Assembly: GCA_041576975.1 (NCBI GenBank)
Contig: JBFGJY010000042.1
Coordinates: 1 to 21,944, forward strand
Direction: 5' to 3'
Source of the DNA: JBFGJY01 sp041576975
GTDB lineage: Bacteria > Pseudomonadota > Gammaproteobacteria > UBA4575
Length of the DNA stretch: 21,944 nucleotides
Positions within the stretch are counted from its first letter, which is position 1, and the number at the start of each line of letters is the position of its first letter. Shown here one piece after another: positions 1 through 7,247 of this stretch. Made by a program: the position numbers and the translations under genes. The notes beneath the pieces are model-generated. The model ran no database searches and was not told where the DNA came from. It saw only the letters and a list, made by a program, of their open reading frames with translations.

Positions 1-166
1 TGGCGTTGCGCATGACGAAGTTGCCTGGGCCTAACATGCCCCCGCAACAGCCATAGCCGCCATCCTTGAGGATGTCATATTGAGTTTCTCCAAGAGCATA
101 CGTGTTGCTCGACAATGACACCCCACCAAGTAGCAACAGAGCTGTACTTAGTAGTTTAATTTTCAT
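1..166 (-). CDS. Secreted Gly/Cys-rich protein, N-terminal part (cut by window edge)
   Basis: The minus strand reads from an ATG at 166 and stays open for 55 codons to the window edge, so only the N-terminus is present. An AGGAG ribosome site lies a few bases upstream of the ATG and fixes the start. Residues 1-24 form a classic signal peptide: Lys at 2 and 4, a Leu-rich core, then SSNTYA before the likely cleavage. The visible mature part contains a Gly/Cys-rich stretch, DGGYGCCGG. I do not recognise the family. Export to the periplasm or beyond is likely; function is unknown. Confidence 0.75.
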   Translation of the reverse strand, partial: MKIKLLSTALLLLGGVSLSSNTYALGETQYDILKDGGYGCCGGMLGPGNFVMRNA

Positions 167-970
167 TGAAGATTCTCCTCTTCTTGAAAGTTATAAGATT
201 GAAAGAAAAATACTCGAGTAATTTTCCTAAAAAGATTTCACATGCCCTGTTGCGATAAGTCGCTTCCCTCCCTCTGCATGCTTCATCTCACTTTGACCGT
301 AAAGCCAGCATTCCTTGCCGACTTCACAGTTCAAGCAAAATACAACAGGCGTTGTATTTGTACGACAGATTGCCTTTAATTCTAGGTCAAGTCAAGCCGT
401 TTATGTTGTAAACTTGCAACAAACGATGTTCACAATACCTAGTGATCTTGTCCTTTGTTAATCGCAAGATATAGGCGTAGTGAAACCATGGATAGGAGGC
501 ACAAATCTATTAATGACCCAGCGTAAGCAGCAATTGTAGTTGTAGAAATACAACAAAACTCTGCTGATGCACGCTAACGGCTTGTTTTAGCTAAAAATTT
601 ATTGAACTCCAAGCAGGCAAGCCATGTTTATCATTCAATTGGTTGTTCACGCATGAGTCGCGTGCAACGCAGCCGAATGATGCCTACCTAAGACTAGAAC
701 TTTGAGTCTTGAGCTCGTTGATGTGTAACGCATGTTTTTTTATGCGCTGCGATTGTTTTAGAACAACGTACTTGTGTCATCCTTAGTCTTTGTCGGCTGA
801 CTCATTGACTCGATCCATTAAGCGAATGATTTTAAGGCTTGGTTCGTGCAAGATTAAACACACTCAAGCTAGGATTTACATCAATGACCATCAATCTGCT
901 ACTAGGGCTGTGTGTGCTTATCGTCAGTGCGGCGATGTTGATTTGGAATTAGCTAACTACGTTTAATCGC
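167..970. other. Long intergenic region with several short hairpins
   Basis: About 800 bases lie between two minus-strand genes, with no ORF of convincing size. Several stems are visible: 338-359 (AAATACAAC / GTTGTATTT, 4-base loop), 405-420 (GTTGTA / TGCAAC), 539-554 (GTTGTA, GAAA loop, TACAAC), 642-668 (GTTG-TT-CACGC / GCGTG-CAAC, TT bulged) and 690-710 (AAGACT / AGTCTT). A 12-base palindrome TTTTAGCTAAAA sits at 585-596. The GTTGTA/TACAAC element recurs in three of the stems. No stem is followed by a clear T-run, so they are not obvious terminators. Either a structured transcript or a set of regulator sites is possible. Confidence 0.4.
884..952 (+). CDS. Candidate 22-residue single-membrane-span peptide
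   Basis: An ATG at 884 opens a 22-codon frame ending in TAG at 950-952. Almost the whole peptide is hydrophobic (NLLLGLCVLIVSAAMLIW), enough for one membrane span, with Asn at the end. A weak AGGA lies 9 bases before the ATG. Very short hydrophobic peptides of this form occur as subunits or regulators of membrane complexes, but they also arise by chance. There is no partner gene on the plus strand; the next gene, ending at 971, faces the other way. Existence rests only on reading frame, composition and a weak ribosome site. Confidence 0.3.
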   Translation: MTINLLLGLCVLIVSAAMLIWN

Positions 971-1381
971 TCAGTGCTGGCGCGGGGTAATTTTTTCTAA
1001 GGGGATATAGTTCATTTTTTCTTCTGGTTGAAATTCGCGATCAAAGATTAATTCAATCGATACCGTTCCTTCTTCTTCTAGCGCTTTAATTTGTTTAAGA
1101 TCAGGCAGTGCCCTTGCCAAGTACGCACAACTTGCCGCTGCGAGTACTTCTTCTTCATGCAATAAAGCTGAAATTAAGTTTGCAGCGACAAATTCAACGC
1201 GTTGTTCCAAATTAGGTTGTGGGATGAACTTATCACTCAACGTGATTCCTCGGTCCAATTTTTCATCTATTAATTCGAGGGATTCATTTTGTAGTTTCGA
1301 TAATTGTTGGCTACGATCATACTCAAGTATAGGTGTACCATTTACGACGATCACTAATAACTGAGAAGATTTGGCGTCCAT
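971..1381 (-). CDS. Unrecognised 136-residue cytoplasmic protein
   Basis: A complete frame from ATG at 1381 to TGA at 971. There is no signal peptide or membrane span. The N-terminus (LLVIVVNGTPILEYD) looks like paired beta strands; the middle (about residues 58-98) is a helix-forming stretch ending in YLARALPDLKQI; the C-terminus is acidic then proline-containing. I do not recognise a family. It lies 21 bases after the 153-residue gene and is probably co-transcribed with it, perhaps also with the AAA-TPR gene upstream. No good ribosome site precedes the ATG, so the start is uncertain or the gene is translationally coupled. Composition and length make it a credible gene. Confidence 0.65.
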   Translation of the reverse strand: MDAKSSQLLVIVVNGTPILEYDRSQQLSKLQNESLELIDEKLDRGITLSDKFIPQPNLEQRVEFVAANLISALLHEEEVLAAASCAYLARALPDLKQIKALEEEGTVSIELIFDREFQPEEKMNYIPLEKITPRQH

Positions 1382-1402
1382 ATTGAAAATAATTTGTTCT
1401 GT

Positions 1403-1864
1403 TCAGCTTGTAATCAGAGTGCACATATACGTCTGCAATTGAGAGAGTGCGTCATCCACGACTGTGTAAATATCTTGCCTGGCATATTCGTCGCGTGCGG
1501 TTAATTCGTTTAATTGCAGTAAAGCTTCTGTCGTGCGTTGTGCATGCAACCCTATACTCATCGTTAACTGGCTTATTAATAACAAATGGTTATAAATCTC
1601 TTTAGCATGGCGATGCTCAGGTGTGAATTGTTGTTGAATGCTATCTGCATAGGATTTCGCAGCCATTAGCACAGAGAAGAACAGTGAACCGGTTTCTGCA
1701 AGCCAAAAAGAAAATTCTGGATCCAGTAGTTGTTTAAATCGTAGTAGATGTTTTTTGGTTGGGTAATCATTGCTTTGATTAAATGGGCAATACTTCAATG
1801 ACTCTCTAAGCAGTTGAAAAGTTTCTTCAAGCAGTAAGATAGAATATGTGCGCGAAGTAGGCAT
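1403..1864 (-). CDS. Unrecognised 153-residue helical protein
   Basis: A complete frame from ATG at 1864 to TAA at 1403. The sequence is almost entirely helix-forming, with long runs such as ETFQLLRESLKYC, SFWLAETGSLFFSVLMAAK and DDALSQLQTYMCTL; there is no signal peptide and no clear membrane span. It looks like a small all-alpha cytoplasmic protein. I do not recognise a family and assign no function. It is 129 bases downstream of the AAA-TPR gene and 21 bases upstream of the 136-residue gene on the same strand, so the three may form one transcript. The ribosome site is weak. Confidence 0.65.
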   Translation of the reverse strand: MPTSRTYSILLLEETFQLLRESLKYCPFNQSNDYPTKKHLLRFKQLLDPEFSFWLAETGSLFFSVLMAAKSYADSIQQQFTPEHRHAKEIYNHLLLISQLTMSIGLHAQRTTEALLQLNELTARDEYARQDIYTVVDDALSQLQTYMCTLITS

Positions 1865-1993
1865 TTCTATACAGGATCTCTACAGCTAAACACAAAATTA
1901 TTTTTTAGATGATGATATAACTTGTTACCAAAATTCTAAGTATTTGAAGATTGGTTGCAACGAATTTATAAGCAAATTAATTGTAATAAATGC

Positions 1994-4330
1994 CTAGTTC
2001 CGTGTGCTTCTTAATGAATTAATTTGTTGTAGCCGATGAACAAGCTGAGCATCTGCTGGATCAATGGCGAGCGCCTTGTTATAAAATAAGGCAGCACGGC
2101 GATAATTTTTATCCTTTACGTCTTGTTCGGCCCAAACAATATAGGTTTTTTTAATTATAGAGATACCTGCTAAAGCATCAGAGTTATTAGGTGCGGATTT
2201 AAGTACCTGTTGATAGGTCGCATAGGCATTATTACTTGGCGGCGTAGTTAAGTTTTTATTTTGTAATTGCCGCTTTGCTTTAACTAGAAGTTCACCTATA
2301 GAGGTTTGTCCCTGTTGATGAGTTTGAGTCGAGTTGAGTGTATGGGTTTCTCTATTAGGCTGTATATCTTTTGCTACAGACCTTAATTGCTTTGGTGTAG
2401 ACGCATCTGTTGTTACGGAGTTCTTGGTGCCGGTAAGATTGCGTAACATTTTAATAGACGCCTCGTCCTCGGGTGCGACTTCGAGTGCTTTAGAGTAAAA
2501 ATATTTTGCGCGTTCAGTTTGGTTGATTCGCAAGTAATAATTTGCCCAACTTACATATTTATTATGAATATTCTGTATTCCTTGGAGGGCGGCTGCATGA
2601 TTAGGGACCTTAGAAAGTATGCTTTGATAGGTTTCAAATGCATTGTTGCCCGCAGGCGTCGTCAAGTTTTTGGCTGCAAACTGTCGCCTTGCAGTGGCCA
2701 GCCGGTTATCAATTTCTGTTGCAGTCAAGGATATTGCAGCGCGATTCGCGCTTGACGTGTCACGTTGTTCTATTGTCGCGAGTTGGTCCTCTTTAGTGAG
2801 GTCTTTGGCTTTAGCTTCAGGCTCCTGTACCGTATTTAATTCACTATCTTCAGCAATGTTTTCGGCTTTACTTGCGGGTTCAACTGGAGTGATGAATTCA
2901 AGTTCTCGTGACGGATCTACTTCACTATCATCAGCAAGGTTGGCGAGTTGGTCATCTTTAGCGAGGCCTTCGGCTTTACCTTCAGGCTCCTGTACCGTAT
3001 TTAATTCATTGTTGTCAGCTTGGCTGAAATTTTCCTCCCCATTTAATTTTTCAGAAGCCACAGGCGCATCGCTTTTGTCTTCAACCAAGGGGTTTGCAGC
3101 TGAGCCTGCATCTTCCACTGCTTCATTCTGGATGATTTGATTTTCAACACTATTCTTAGTATTGAAAACATTTAATTGAAGTCGATGGGCAATTAGCAAA
3201 ACCAAGCTAATGGCAAGTACCACGATAATTGTTGCAAGAAACAGCAAGGGTTTTTTATTGGGTAACGGTTTTTTTGGTGCGGGTACCCATTGAGTTGGCA
3301 TGACCTCATCTTCAAAATCATTTATATTATTTATACGTGCGCTTAGCGCTTCATCCACTTTTGAGGTAATTGTTGGGATATAAGCAGGGACGTGATCTTT
3401 GTTTTTAGATGTGACTCGCGAGTAAACATTTGTATCCTTCGCACGGGGCGTATCTTTTACTTTATCCTCTTCTATAAAGTCCTGAACGTCTTCATAGGAT
3501 GGATAAGAATTTATAAGTAAGATGTTATTATCTTTCGAAAACTGTTCGGCACGAGCAATTGCACTTGTTGCAATATTTTTTGTAACTAAATCTATTTGCT
3601 GTTCATTTATTAAAATAGAACACCATTCTAAAAGCACATCGAGTAGTTGTTGATTGCCAACTACGTAAGTTGATAATGCCTCCAATGAATCTTGCTCAAA
3701 TTGCAGTTCACCACTGTATGGCTTAATTCGATATTCTTTATTTGTGGCGAATGCATAAACATCTTCCTCATTGAGCTCATCCATCGAACAATGAATTAAA
3801 TTTTGTGCAGAACTATTTTCAATTTCATCCAGTTGTTTTTTAAAATCCGGTCTTCCAGCCAAAATAAGATTGATACCATTATTTTTAGATGCAATTTGAT
3901 TATTAATATTTAGTAAATCACTTAGTACATTTGTAGGAAGGCGATCCGCAGCATCTACTATGATTGTTAGTTTGTCCTCCAATTCGGCAGACTCACGAAT
4001 AAAATCCTTAACAACAGTAAAATCTTGCATGCCCTTGTTGTTGGCTGCGCTATTATTTAGCTGTTTATTTTCATTCGCGGAGTGTGAGGACAGAAAGTCA
4101 GTACCATTAAAAAAGATTAAGCGATTATGGGCTGGAAGATTTTTACCCATAGCGCGTAATAGAGTGGATTTTCCTTTTCCAGATTCACCAGTGAGTAGAA
4201 TGATATTCGAGTTGTGCTCTATTGCATCTAAAATTTCATCATGAATTCGTCGTACTACACTTGGCGGTGCAGTATCGTGATCAATCCTGGTTTCAATATT
4301 AGATTCGTATGCGTTTCTAGCTGATTCCAT
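1994..4330 (-). CDS. ExeA/DamX-like AAA ATPase with membrane anchor and C-terminal TPR-like repeats
   Basis: A 778-residue single-span protein. Residues about 24-270 form an AAA ATPase of the ExeA/MshM/DamX type: Walker A GESGKGKST at 48-56, Walker B with hydrophobic LTIIVD and Asp126, and a sensor-like LILAGRPDF near 155-163. A charged linker leads to one membrane span at about 361-381. After it comes an acidic, low-complexity region (about 395-530) with an internal repeat, then two copies of a TPR-like unit at about 547-620 and 685-760 sharing KNLTTP..NNA..TYQ..L...P. In the family the ATPase is cytoplasmic and the C-terminus periplasmic, usually binding peptidoglycan; here TPRs replace such a domain. 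This suggests a cell-envelope assembly or secretion-linked role, by inference. The ATG at 4330 lacks a clear ribosome site. Confidence 0.85.
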   Translation of the reverse strand: MESARNAYESNIETRIDHDTAPPSVVRRIHDEILDAIEHNSNIILLTGESGKGKSTLLRAMGKNLPAHNRLIFFNGTDFLSSHSANENKQLNNSAANNKGMQDFTVVKDFIRESAELEDKLTIIVDAADRLPTNVLSDLLNINNQIASKNNGINLILAGRPDFKKQLDEIENSSAQNLIHCSMDELNEEDVYAFATNKEYRIKPYSGELQFEQDSLEALSTYVVGNQQLLDVLLEWCSILINEQQIDLVTKNIATSAIARAEQFSKDNNILLINSYPSYEDVQDFIEEDKVKDTPRAKDTNVYSRVTSKNKDHVPAYIPTITSKVDEALSARINNINDFEDEVMPTQWVPAPKKPLPNKKPLLFLATIIVVLAISLVLLIAHRLQLNVFNTKNSVENQIIQNEAVEDAGSAANPLVEDKSDAPVASEKLNGEENFSQADNNELNTVQEPEGKAEGLAKDDQLANLADDSEVDPSRELEFITPVEPASKAENIAEDSELNTVQEPEAKAKDLTKEDQLATIEQRDTSSANRAAISLTATEIDNRLATARRQFAAKNLTTPAGNNAFETYQSILSKVPNHAAALQGIQNIHNKYVSWANYYLRINQTERAKYFYSKALEVAPEDEASIKMLRNLTGTKNSVTTDASTPKQLRSVAKDIQPNRETHTLNSTQTHQQGQTSIGELLVKAKRQLQNKNLTTPPSNNAYATYQQVLKSAPNNSDALAGISIIKKTYIVWAEQDVKDKNYRRAALFYNKALAIDPADAQLVHRLQQINSLRSTRN
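2777..3007 (-). repeat. Two 66-base direct repeats inside the AAA-TPR gene linker
   Basis: The segments 2777-2842 and 2942-3007 are near-identical and start 165 bases apart. They encode residues 497-518 and 442-463, both beginning ELNTVQEPE and continuing K-rich then D-Q-L-A. The 24 bases GGCTCCTGTACCGTATTTAATTCA (written here as two halves, GGCTCCTGTACC and GTATTTAATTCA) are the same in both. The spacing is an exact number of codons, so gain or loss of a unit keeps the frame. This points to recent duplication in the flexible periplasmic linker. Confidence 0.8.
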
Positions 4331-4433
4331 TTATGGGGCCATAGCTCGTTATTAATTCTGAGTACTTATAATATAAGAAACTATTCGATAACCAAGGTGT
4401 TATTAGCACATTATTGATAAGAATTTGTGTGCT

Positions 4434-4532
4434 GGCTTAGTTAAGCCGACCGTGAACGAATAAATGATGTTTAAATAAACATATTCCTTATTAACAATAG
4501 GGAATAATGCAAATTTGGATCAAAAATTGATC
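4434..4532. promoter_or_regulatory. Cluster of four inverted repeats upstream of the AAA-TPR gene
   Basis: In the 236-base gap between the 133-residue gene and the AAA-TPR gene, four short dyads follow each other: GGCTTA-GT-TAAGCC (4434-4447), ATGTTTA-AA-TAAACAT (4467-4482), TTCCTTATT-AAC-AATAGGGAA (4484-4504, one mismatch) and GATCAA-AAA-TTGATC (4518-4532). None has the GC-rich stem plus T-run of a terminator. They lie where the promoter of the minus-strand AAA gene should be, so operators are the simplest reading. The regulators are unknown. Confidence 0.35.
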
Positions 4533-4566
4533 TCTCTTTAGATACTCAGCGTGTTGGTTTTATAGT

Positions 4567-4968
4567 TTAGCGCTGAGAGATTCTTGCTATTTCTTTAGTT
4601 GGATCTAAATAAAAATCTCGGATACAAGTTTTACGCGTTTGAGAATAAATAGTGTCGTTGGAGACGAATTCATATGGACCATAAATTTTGTCGATCAAGC
4701 CCAATACTATTTTTTGCTCTTCATAGCTATTACCTTGATCTAGATAGTGACCAATCAATTCGACTTCATTTAGTCCGATATCACGATTCATTGCAATCAC
4801 ACGAGCCGCACTGGCTTTCCAAGTACAAAAACGAGAAATTTCTGGGTGTTCATCGGCAAGGGAAATGCCGCTAACCAAAAGGACGGTTATTAAAGCTAGG
4901 ATTTTTAACACTGCTACACTCCATGTACTTAAGAGTTGTAAAGCAATACGCTGCATAAAATGGACCAA
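4567..4968 (-). CDS. Unrecognised small exported protein
   Basis: A 133-residue frame from ATG at 4968 to the stop at 4567. The N-terminus holds a hydrophobic segment (about residues 19-36, VAVLKILALITVLLVSGI) followed by SLADEH, a good signal-peptidase I site after Ala38. Starting at Met5 would give a more typical signal-peptide length, so the true start may be internal. The mature part (about 95 residues) has two cysteines, Cys48 and Cys114, that could form a disulfide in the periplasm. I do not recognise the family. It lies upstream of, and in the same direction as, the AAA-TPR gene, but the 236-base gap with dyads suggests separate transcription. Confidence 0.65.
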   Translation of the reverse strand: MVHFMQRIALQLLSTWSVAVLKILALITVLLVSGISLADEHPEISRFCTWKASAARVIAMNRDIGLNEVELIGHYLDQGNSYEEQKIVLGLIDKIYGPYEFVSNDTIYSQTRKTCIRDFYLDPTKEIARISQR

Positions 4969-5397
4969 TTTTTCAAAAGGCTTGGAAATGCCCCAGCACT
5001 AAAATTAAACGGCTCTTAATTACAGATGAGCTGTGAACGGATTGCGTAATTAATTATGGCTGAATGCCCCACCTATGACCTATTTGCACAATCTTGGTCA
5101 CATATGGTGCATGCCACAACAATTAGTTTTGAACAAAAATACAGGTGTTGATCTATGGGTTGGAGGCTGAATTTATATTTCTAAGCAATAATCACTTAAA
5201 GAAACCAGGTGTTAAGAATCTAAATTCCTGTTGAAATTGAGACAGGCTTATCATTCTTTTCCAATATGCAGTGGTGCCATGTAATTCATCTGCTACCATT
5301 CGGCATCGCTAACATATCGCATCCCGCATCGTAAGTATTTTTTCAATGCGAGGCGGCTACTATCAATTAAAAATGTATATACGCTGAAGGAGTTAAT
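4969..5397. other. Divergent intergenic region between the small exported protein and metY
   Basis: About 430 bases separate two divergent genes, so promoters for both should lie here. I looked for the usual methionine controls and found neither an S-box/SAM riboswitch pattern nor MetJ-type AGACGTCT boxes. The only small dyad I can point to is CCTGT / ACAGG at 5227-5245. An AGGTGTT element occurs at about 5143 and 5206 without further structure. A clear AAGGAG ribosome site for metY lies at 5387-5392. I can define no promoter with confidence. Confidence 0.4.
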
Positions 5398-6687
5398 GTG
5401 AGTAATGATTCTCAATATGGGTTTGCAACACGGGCTATTCATGCAGGTGCAGAACCTGATCCCACCACAGGCGCAAGGGGCACACCTATTTATCAATCCA
5501 CATCATTTGTTTTTGAAGATATAGAGCATGCAGCCGCATTATTTAATCTCGAAAAAGTAGGATTCATTTATTCGCGTTTGACGAATCCCACAGTAAGCAC
5601 TTTGCAAGCACGCCTATGTGATCTTGAAGGTGGTGTTGGTGCTACATGTACAGCCTCTGGACATTCCGCGCAGCTATTAACATTATTTGGTTTGTTGAAA
5701 TCGGGCGATGATTTTGTCGCATCAAATAAATTGTATGGTGGTTCGATTACACAATTTGGTCATTCTTTTAAACGTTTTGGTTGGAATGTCATCTTTGTAG
5801 ATCCAATTGATCCTGAAAATTTTCGCAAAGCGATTACACCTAATACCAAGGCGATCTTTACCGAGAGTCTCGCAAACCCTGGCGGTATTGTTTGTGACAT
5901 CGAGGCAATTGCCGATATTGCACACGATGCAGGCATTCCGTGCATTGTCGACAACACGATGGCATCGCCTGCATTGTGTAAACCTTTTGAATTTGGTGTC
6001 GATATAGTGGTGCATTCAACGACAAAGTTCTTATCGGGTCATGGCAATGCGATTGGCGGTGTCGTGATTGATAGCGGTAAATTTGATTGGACACAAAACG
6101 ATAAATTCAAAGAGATCACTGGACCTTGCCCGGCCTATCACGGCTTAAACTTTTATGAAACCTTTGGTGAATTGGCGTTCACTATCTACAATCATGCAGT
6201 GGGGTTACGTGACTTAGGCCCTGCGATGTCACCGATGAATGCTTATCTGACCGTGTTGGGTGTTGAAACATTGCCGCTGCGCATGCAGCGTCACGCGGAA
6301 AATGCATTGCAAGTTGCTAAATGGTTAGAACAAGATGATCGTGTTAGTTGGGTGTCCTATGCGGGCCTAACGTCAAGCCCTTATCATGAATTGGCACAAA
6401 AATACTGCCCGCAAGGTGCTGGTGCTGTATTCACCTTTGGCGTAAAAGGCGGTTACGAAATGGGCACCAAAATTGTGGAGAGTTGTAAGCTCTTCTCACA
6501 TCTCGCCAATATTGGCGATACACGTTCTTTAATTATTCATCCGGCCTCTACTACGCATCGTCAGTTAACTGATGAACAAAAAATTGCTGCAGGCGCTGGC
6601 CATGATGTGGTTCGTCTTTCGATCGGTTTAGAAGACGCTGCGGATATTATTGCCGACTTGGATCAAGCCTTAGCAGCGGCTGTGTAA
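5398..6687 (+). CDS. metY: O-acetylhomoserine sulfhydrylase (O-acetylhomoserine aminocarboxypropyltransferase)
   Basis: A cytoplasmic PLP enzyme of the Cys/Met-metabolism family. It joins O-acetyl-L-homoserine with sulfide (or methanethiol) to give homocysteine (or methionine) and acetate. The 429 residues match the family length. Visible family features: TRAIHAG near the start, phosphate-contacting YSR..NPT (58-64), VDNT with the PLP-ring Asp185, and the PLP-lysine motif HSTTKFLSGHG with Lys210. The long form with ITGPCPAYHGLNFYE and the C-terminal HPASTTH agrees with MetY rather than MetB or MetC. The start is GTG at 5398, five bases after AAGGAG; the ATG overlapping it at 5396 is out of frame and stops at once. 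No other methionine gene is adjacent. Confidence 0.96.
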   Translation: MSNDSQYGFATRAIHAGAEPDPTTGARGTPIYQSTSFVFEDIEHAAALFNLEKVGFIYSRLTNPTVSTLQARLCDLEGGVGATCTASGHSAQLLTLFGLLKSGDDFVASNKLYGGSITQFGHSFKRFGWNVIFVDPIDPENFRKAITPNTKAIFTESLANPGGIVCDIEAIADIAHDAGIPCIVDNTMASPALCKPFEFGVDIVVHSTTKFLSGHGNAIGGVVIDSGKFDWTQNDKFKEITGPCPAYHGLNFYETFGELAFTIYNHAVGLRDLGPAMSPMNAYLTVLGVETLPLRMQRHAENALQVAKWLEQDDRVSWVSYAGLTSSPYHELAQKYCPQGAGAVFTFGVKGGYEMGTKIVESCKLFSHLANIGDTRSLIIHPASTTHRQLTDEQKIAAGAGHDVVRLSIGLEDAADIIADLDQALAAAV

Positions 6688-6701
6688 CCTCTTTAAAAAA
6701 C

Positions 6702-6727
6702 GGCCCCACTTGTGGGCCATTGACTTA
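6702..6727. terminator. Hairpin downstream of metY, likely terminator
   Basis: A stem of GGCCCCAC / GTGGGCC with a TT loop and one bulged C spans 6702-6718, 15 bases after the metY stop. On the plus strand it is followed only by a loose T-rich stretch (ATTGACTTATTTT). On the minus strand it is followed by G and six T's, a better intrinsic terminator. It may work in both directions; if minus-strand transcription ends here, something upstream on that strand (6731-7247) is transcribed. Confidence 0.55.
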
Positions 6728-7247
6728 TTTTCATAAACTATTTTTCCATTTCAGATTTGGAAATCCTGTGTTTTGATTCGGTAACAGAAAATTCACAACC
6801 TCTGTAATTAATGCAAATTGATTTGTGATCAACAGATCACTCACCTCTTGGTAATTGATGTTGTACTCATGCTTTCCTGCCCAAAAAATACTATATAAAT
6901 ACATCCAAGATGGGCTGTGAAGTTTTCCAGATAAAAGGAAACAAGTGATTGTGTTCAACTTGTATAGTCTATGGCATAGATAACGAAAGCTGGAGTTGGA
7001 ACAGCATATTTGTTTGAGATCGGACCACGTCATGAGTGGAGCTTCTCAATAGTCGTGTTAGTCAGAAATTTAAACCCACTTAGTGCGTTATACAGTTAAA
7101 TTTTCGATGGAATATCGAATAATTCATTTTAACCTTACTTTATGTTTTTGCAGTATTTAGTAGTGAATTAGATGCTGATTAAACTTAAGTTTATATAAAT
7201 TAGTCTAATACATTTCTAAATTAAAAATTAAATTAAGAGGTACAGCT
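6728..7247. other. Intergenic region between metY and the tlpA-like gene
   Basis: About 520 bases without a convincing gene. A minus-strand frame of 100 codons (7033 to 6731) exists, but it has no ribosome site, is rich in Cys, Ser and aromatic residues as random AT-rich frames often are, and resembles nothing I know. The minus-facing terminator at 6702 is the only support for it. Bases 6975-7003 are partly complementary to the intergenic segment 10552-10577. Two perfect palindromes at 7180-7209 precede the tlpA-like gene. Confidence 0.4.
7180..7209. promoter_or_regulatory. Two adjacent palindromes upstream of the thioredoxin-DUF4266-DUF3570 genes
   Basis: TAAACTTAAGTTTA (7180-7193) is a perfect 14-base palindrome. 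ATTAG-T-CTAAT (7199-7209) is a perfect dyad with a one-base centre. They lie 39-68 bases before the ATG at 7248, with an AT-rich TATAAAT between them that could be a -10 element. The position fits operators for the gene cluster. I cannot name the regulator. Confidence 0.35.

Noticed and set aside
495..539. GGAGG followed by an 8-codon frame from ATG 513
   Set aside because: Spacing of 13 bases is too long and the peptide too short to support a gene.
2519..3140. Plus-strand frames of 78 and 165 codons over the AAA-TPR gene
   Set aside because: They are shadows of the strongly supported minus-strand coding sequence, with low-complexity Ser/Ala composition from its acidic linker.
4969..5397. 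SAM riboswitch or MetJ boxes upstream of metY
   Set aside because: The conserved S-box pattern and AGACGTCT repeats were looked for and not seen.
6731..7033. 100-codon minus-strand frame as a protein gene
   Set aside because: No ribosome site, no recognisable domain, Cys/Ser/aromatic-rich composition like random frames. The downstream minus-facing hairpin is noted, but I do not call it a CDS.
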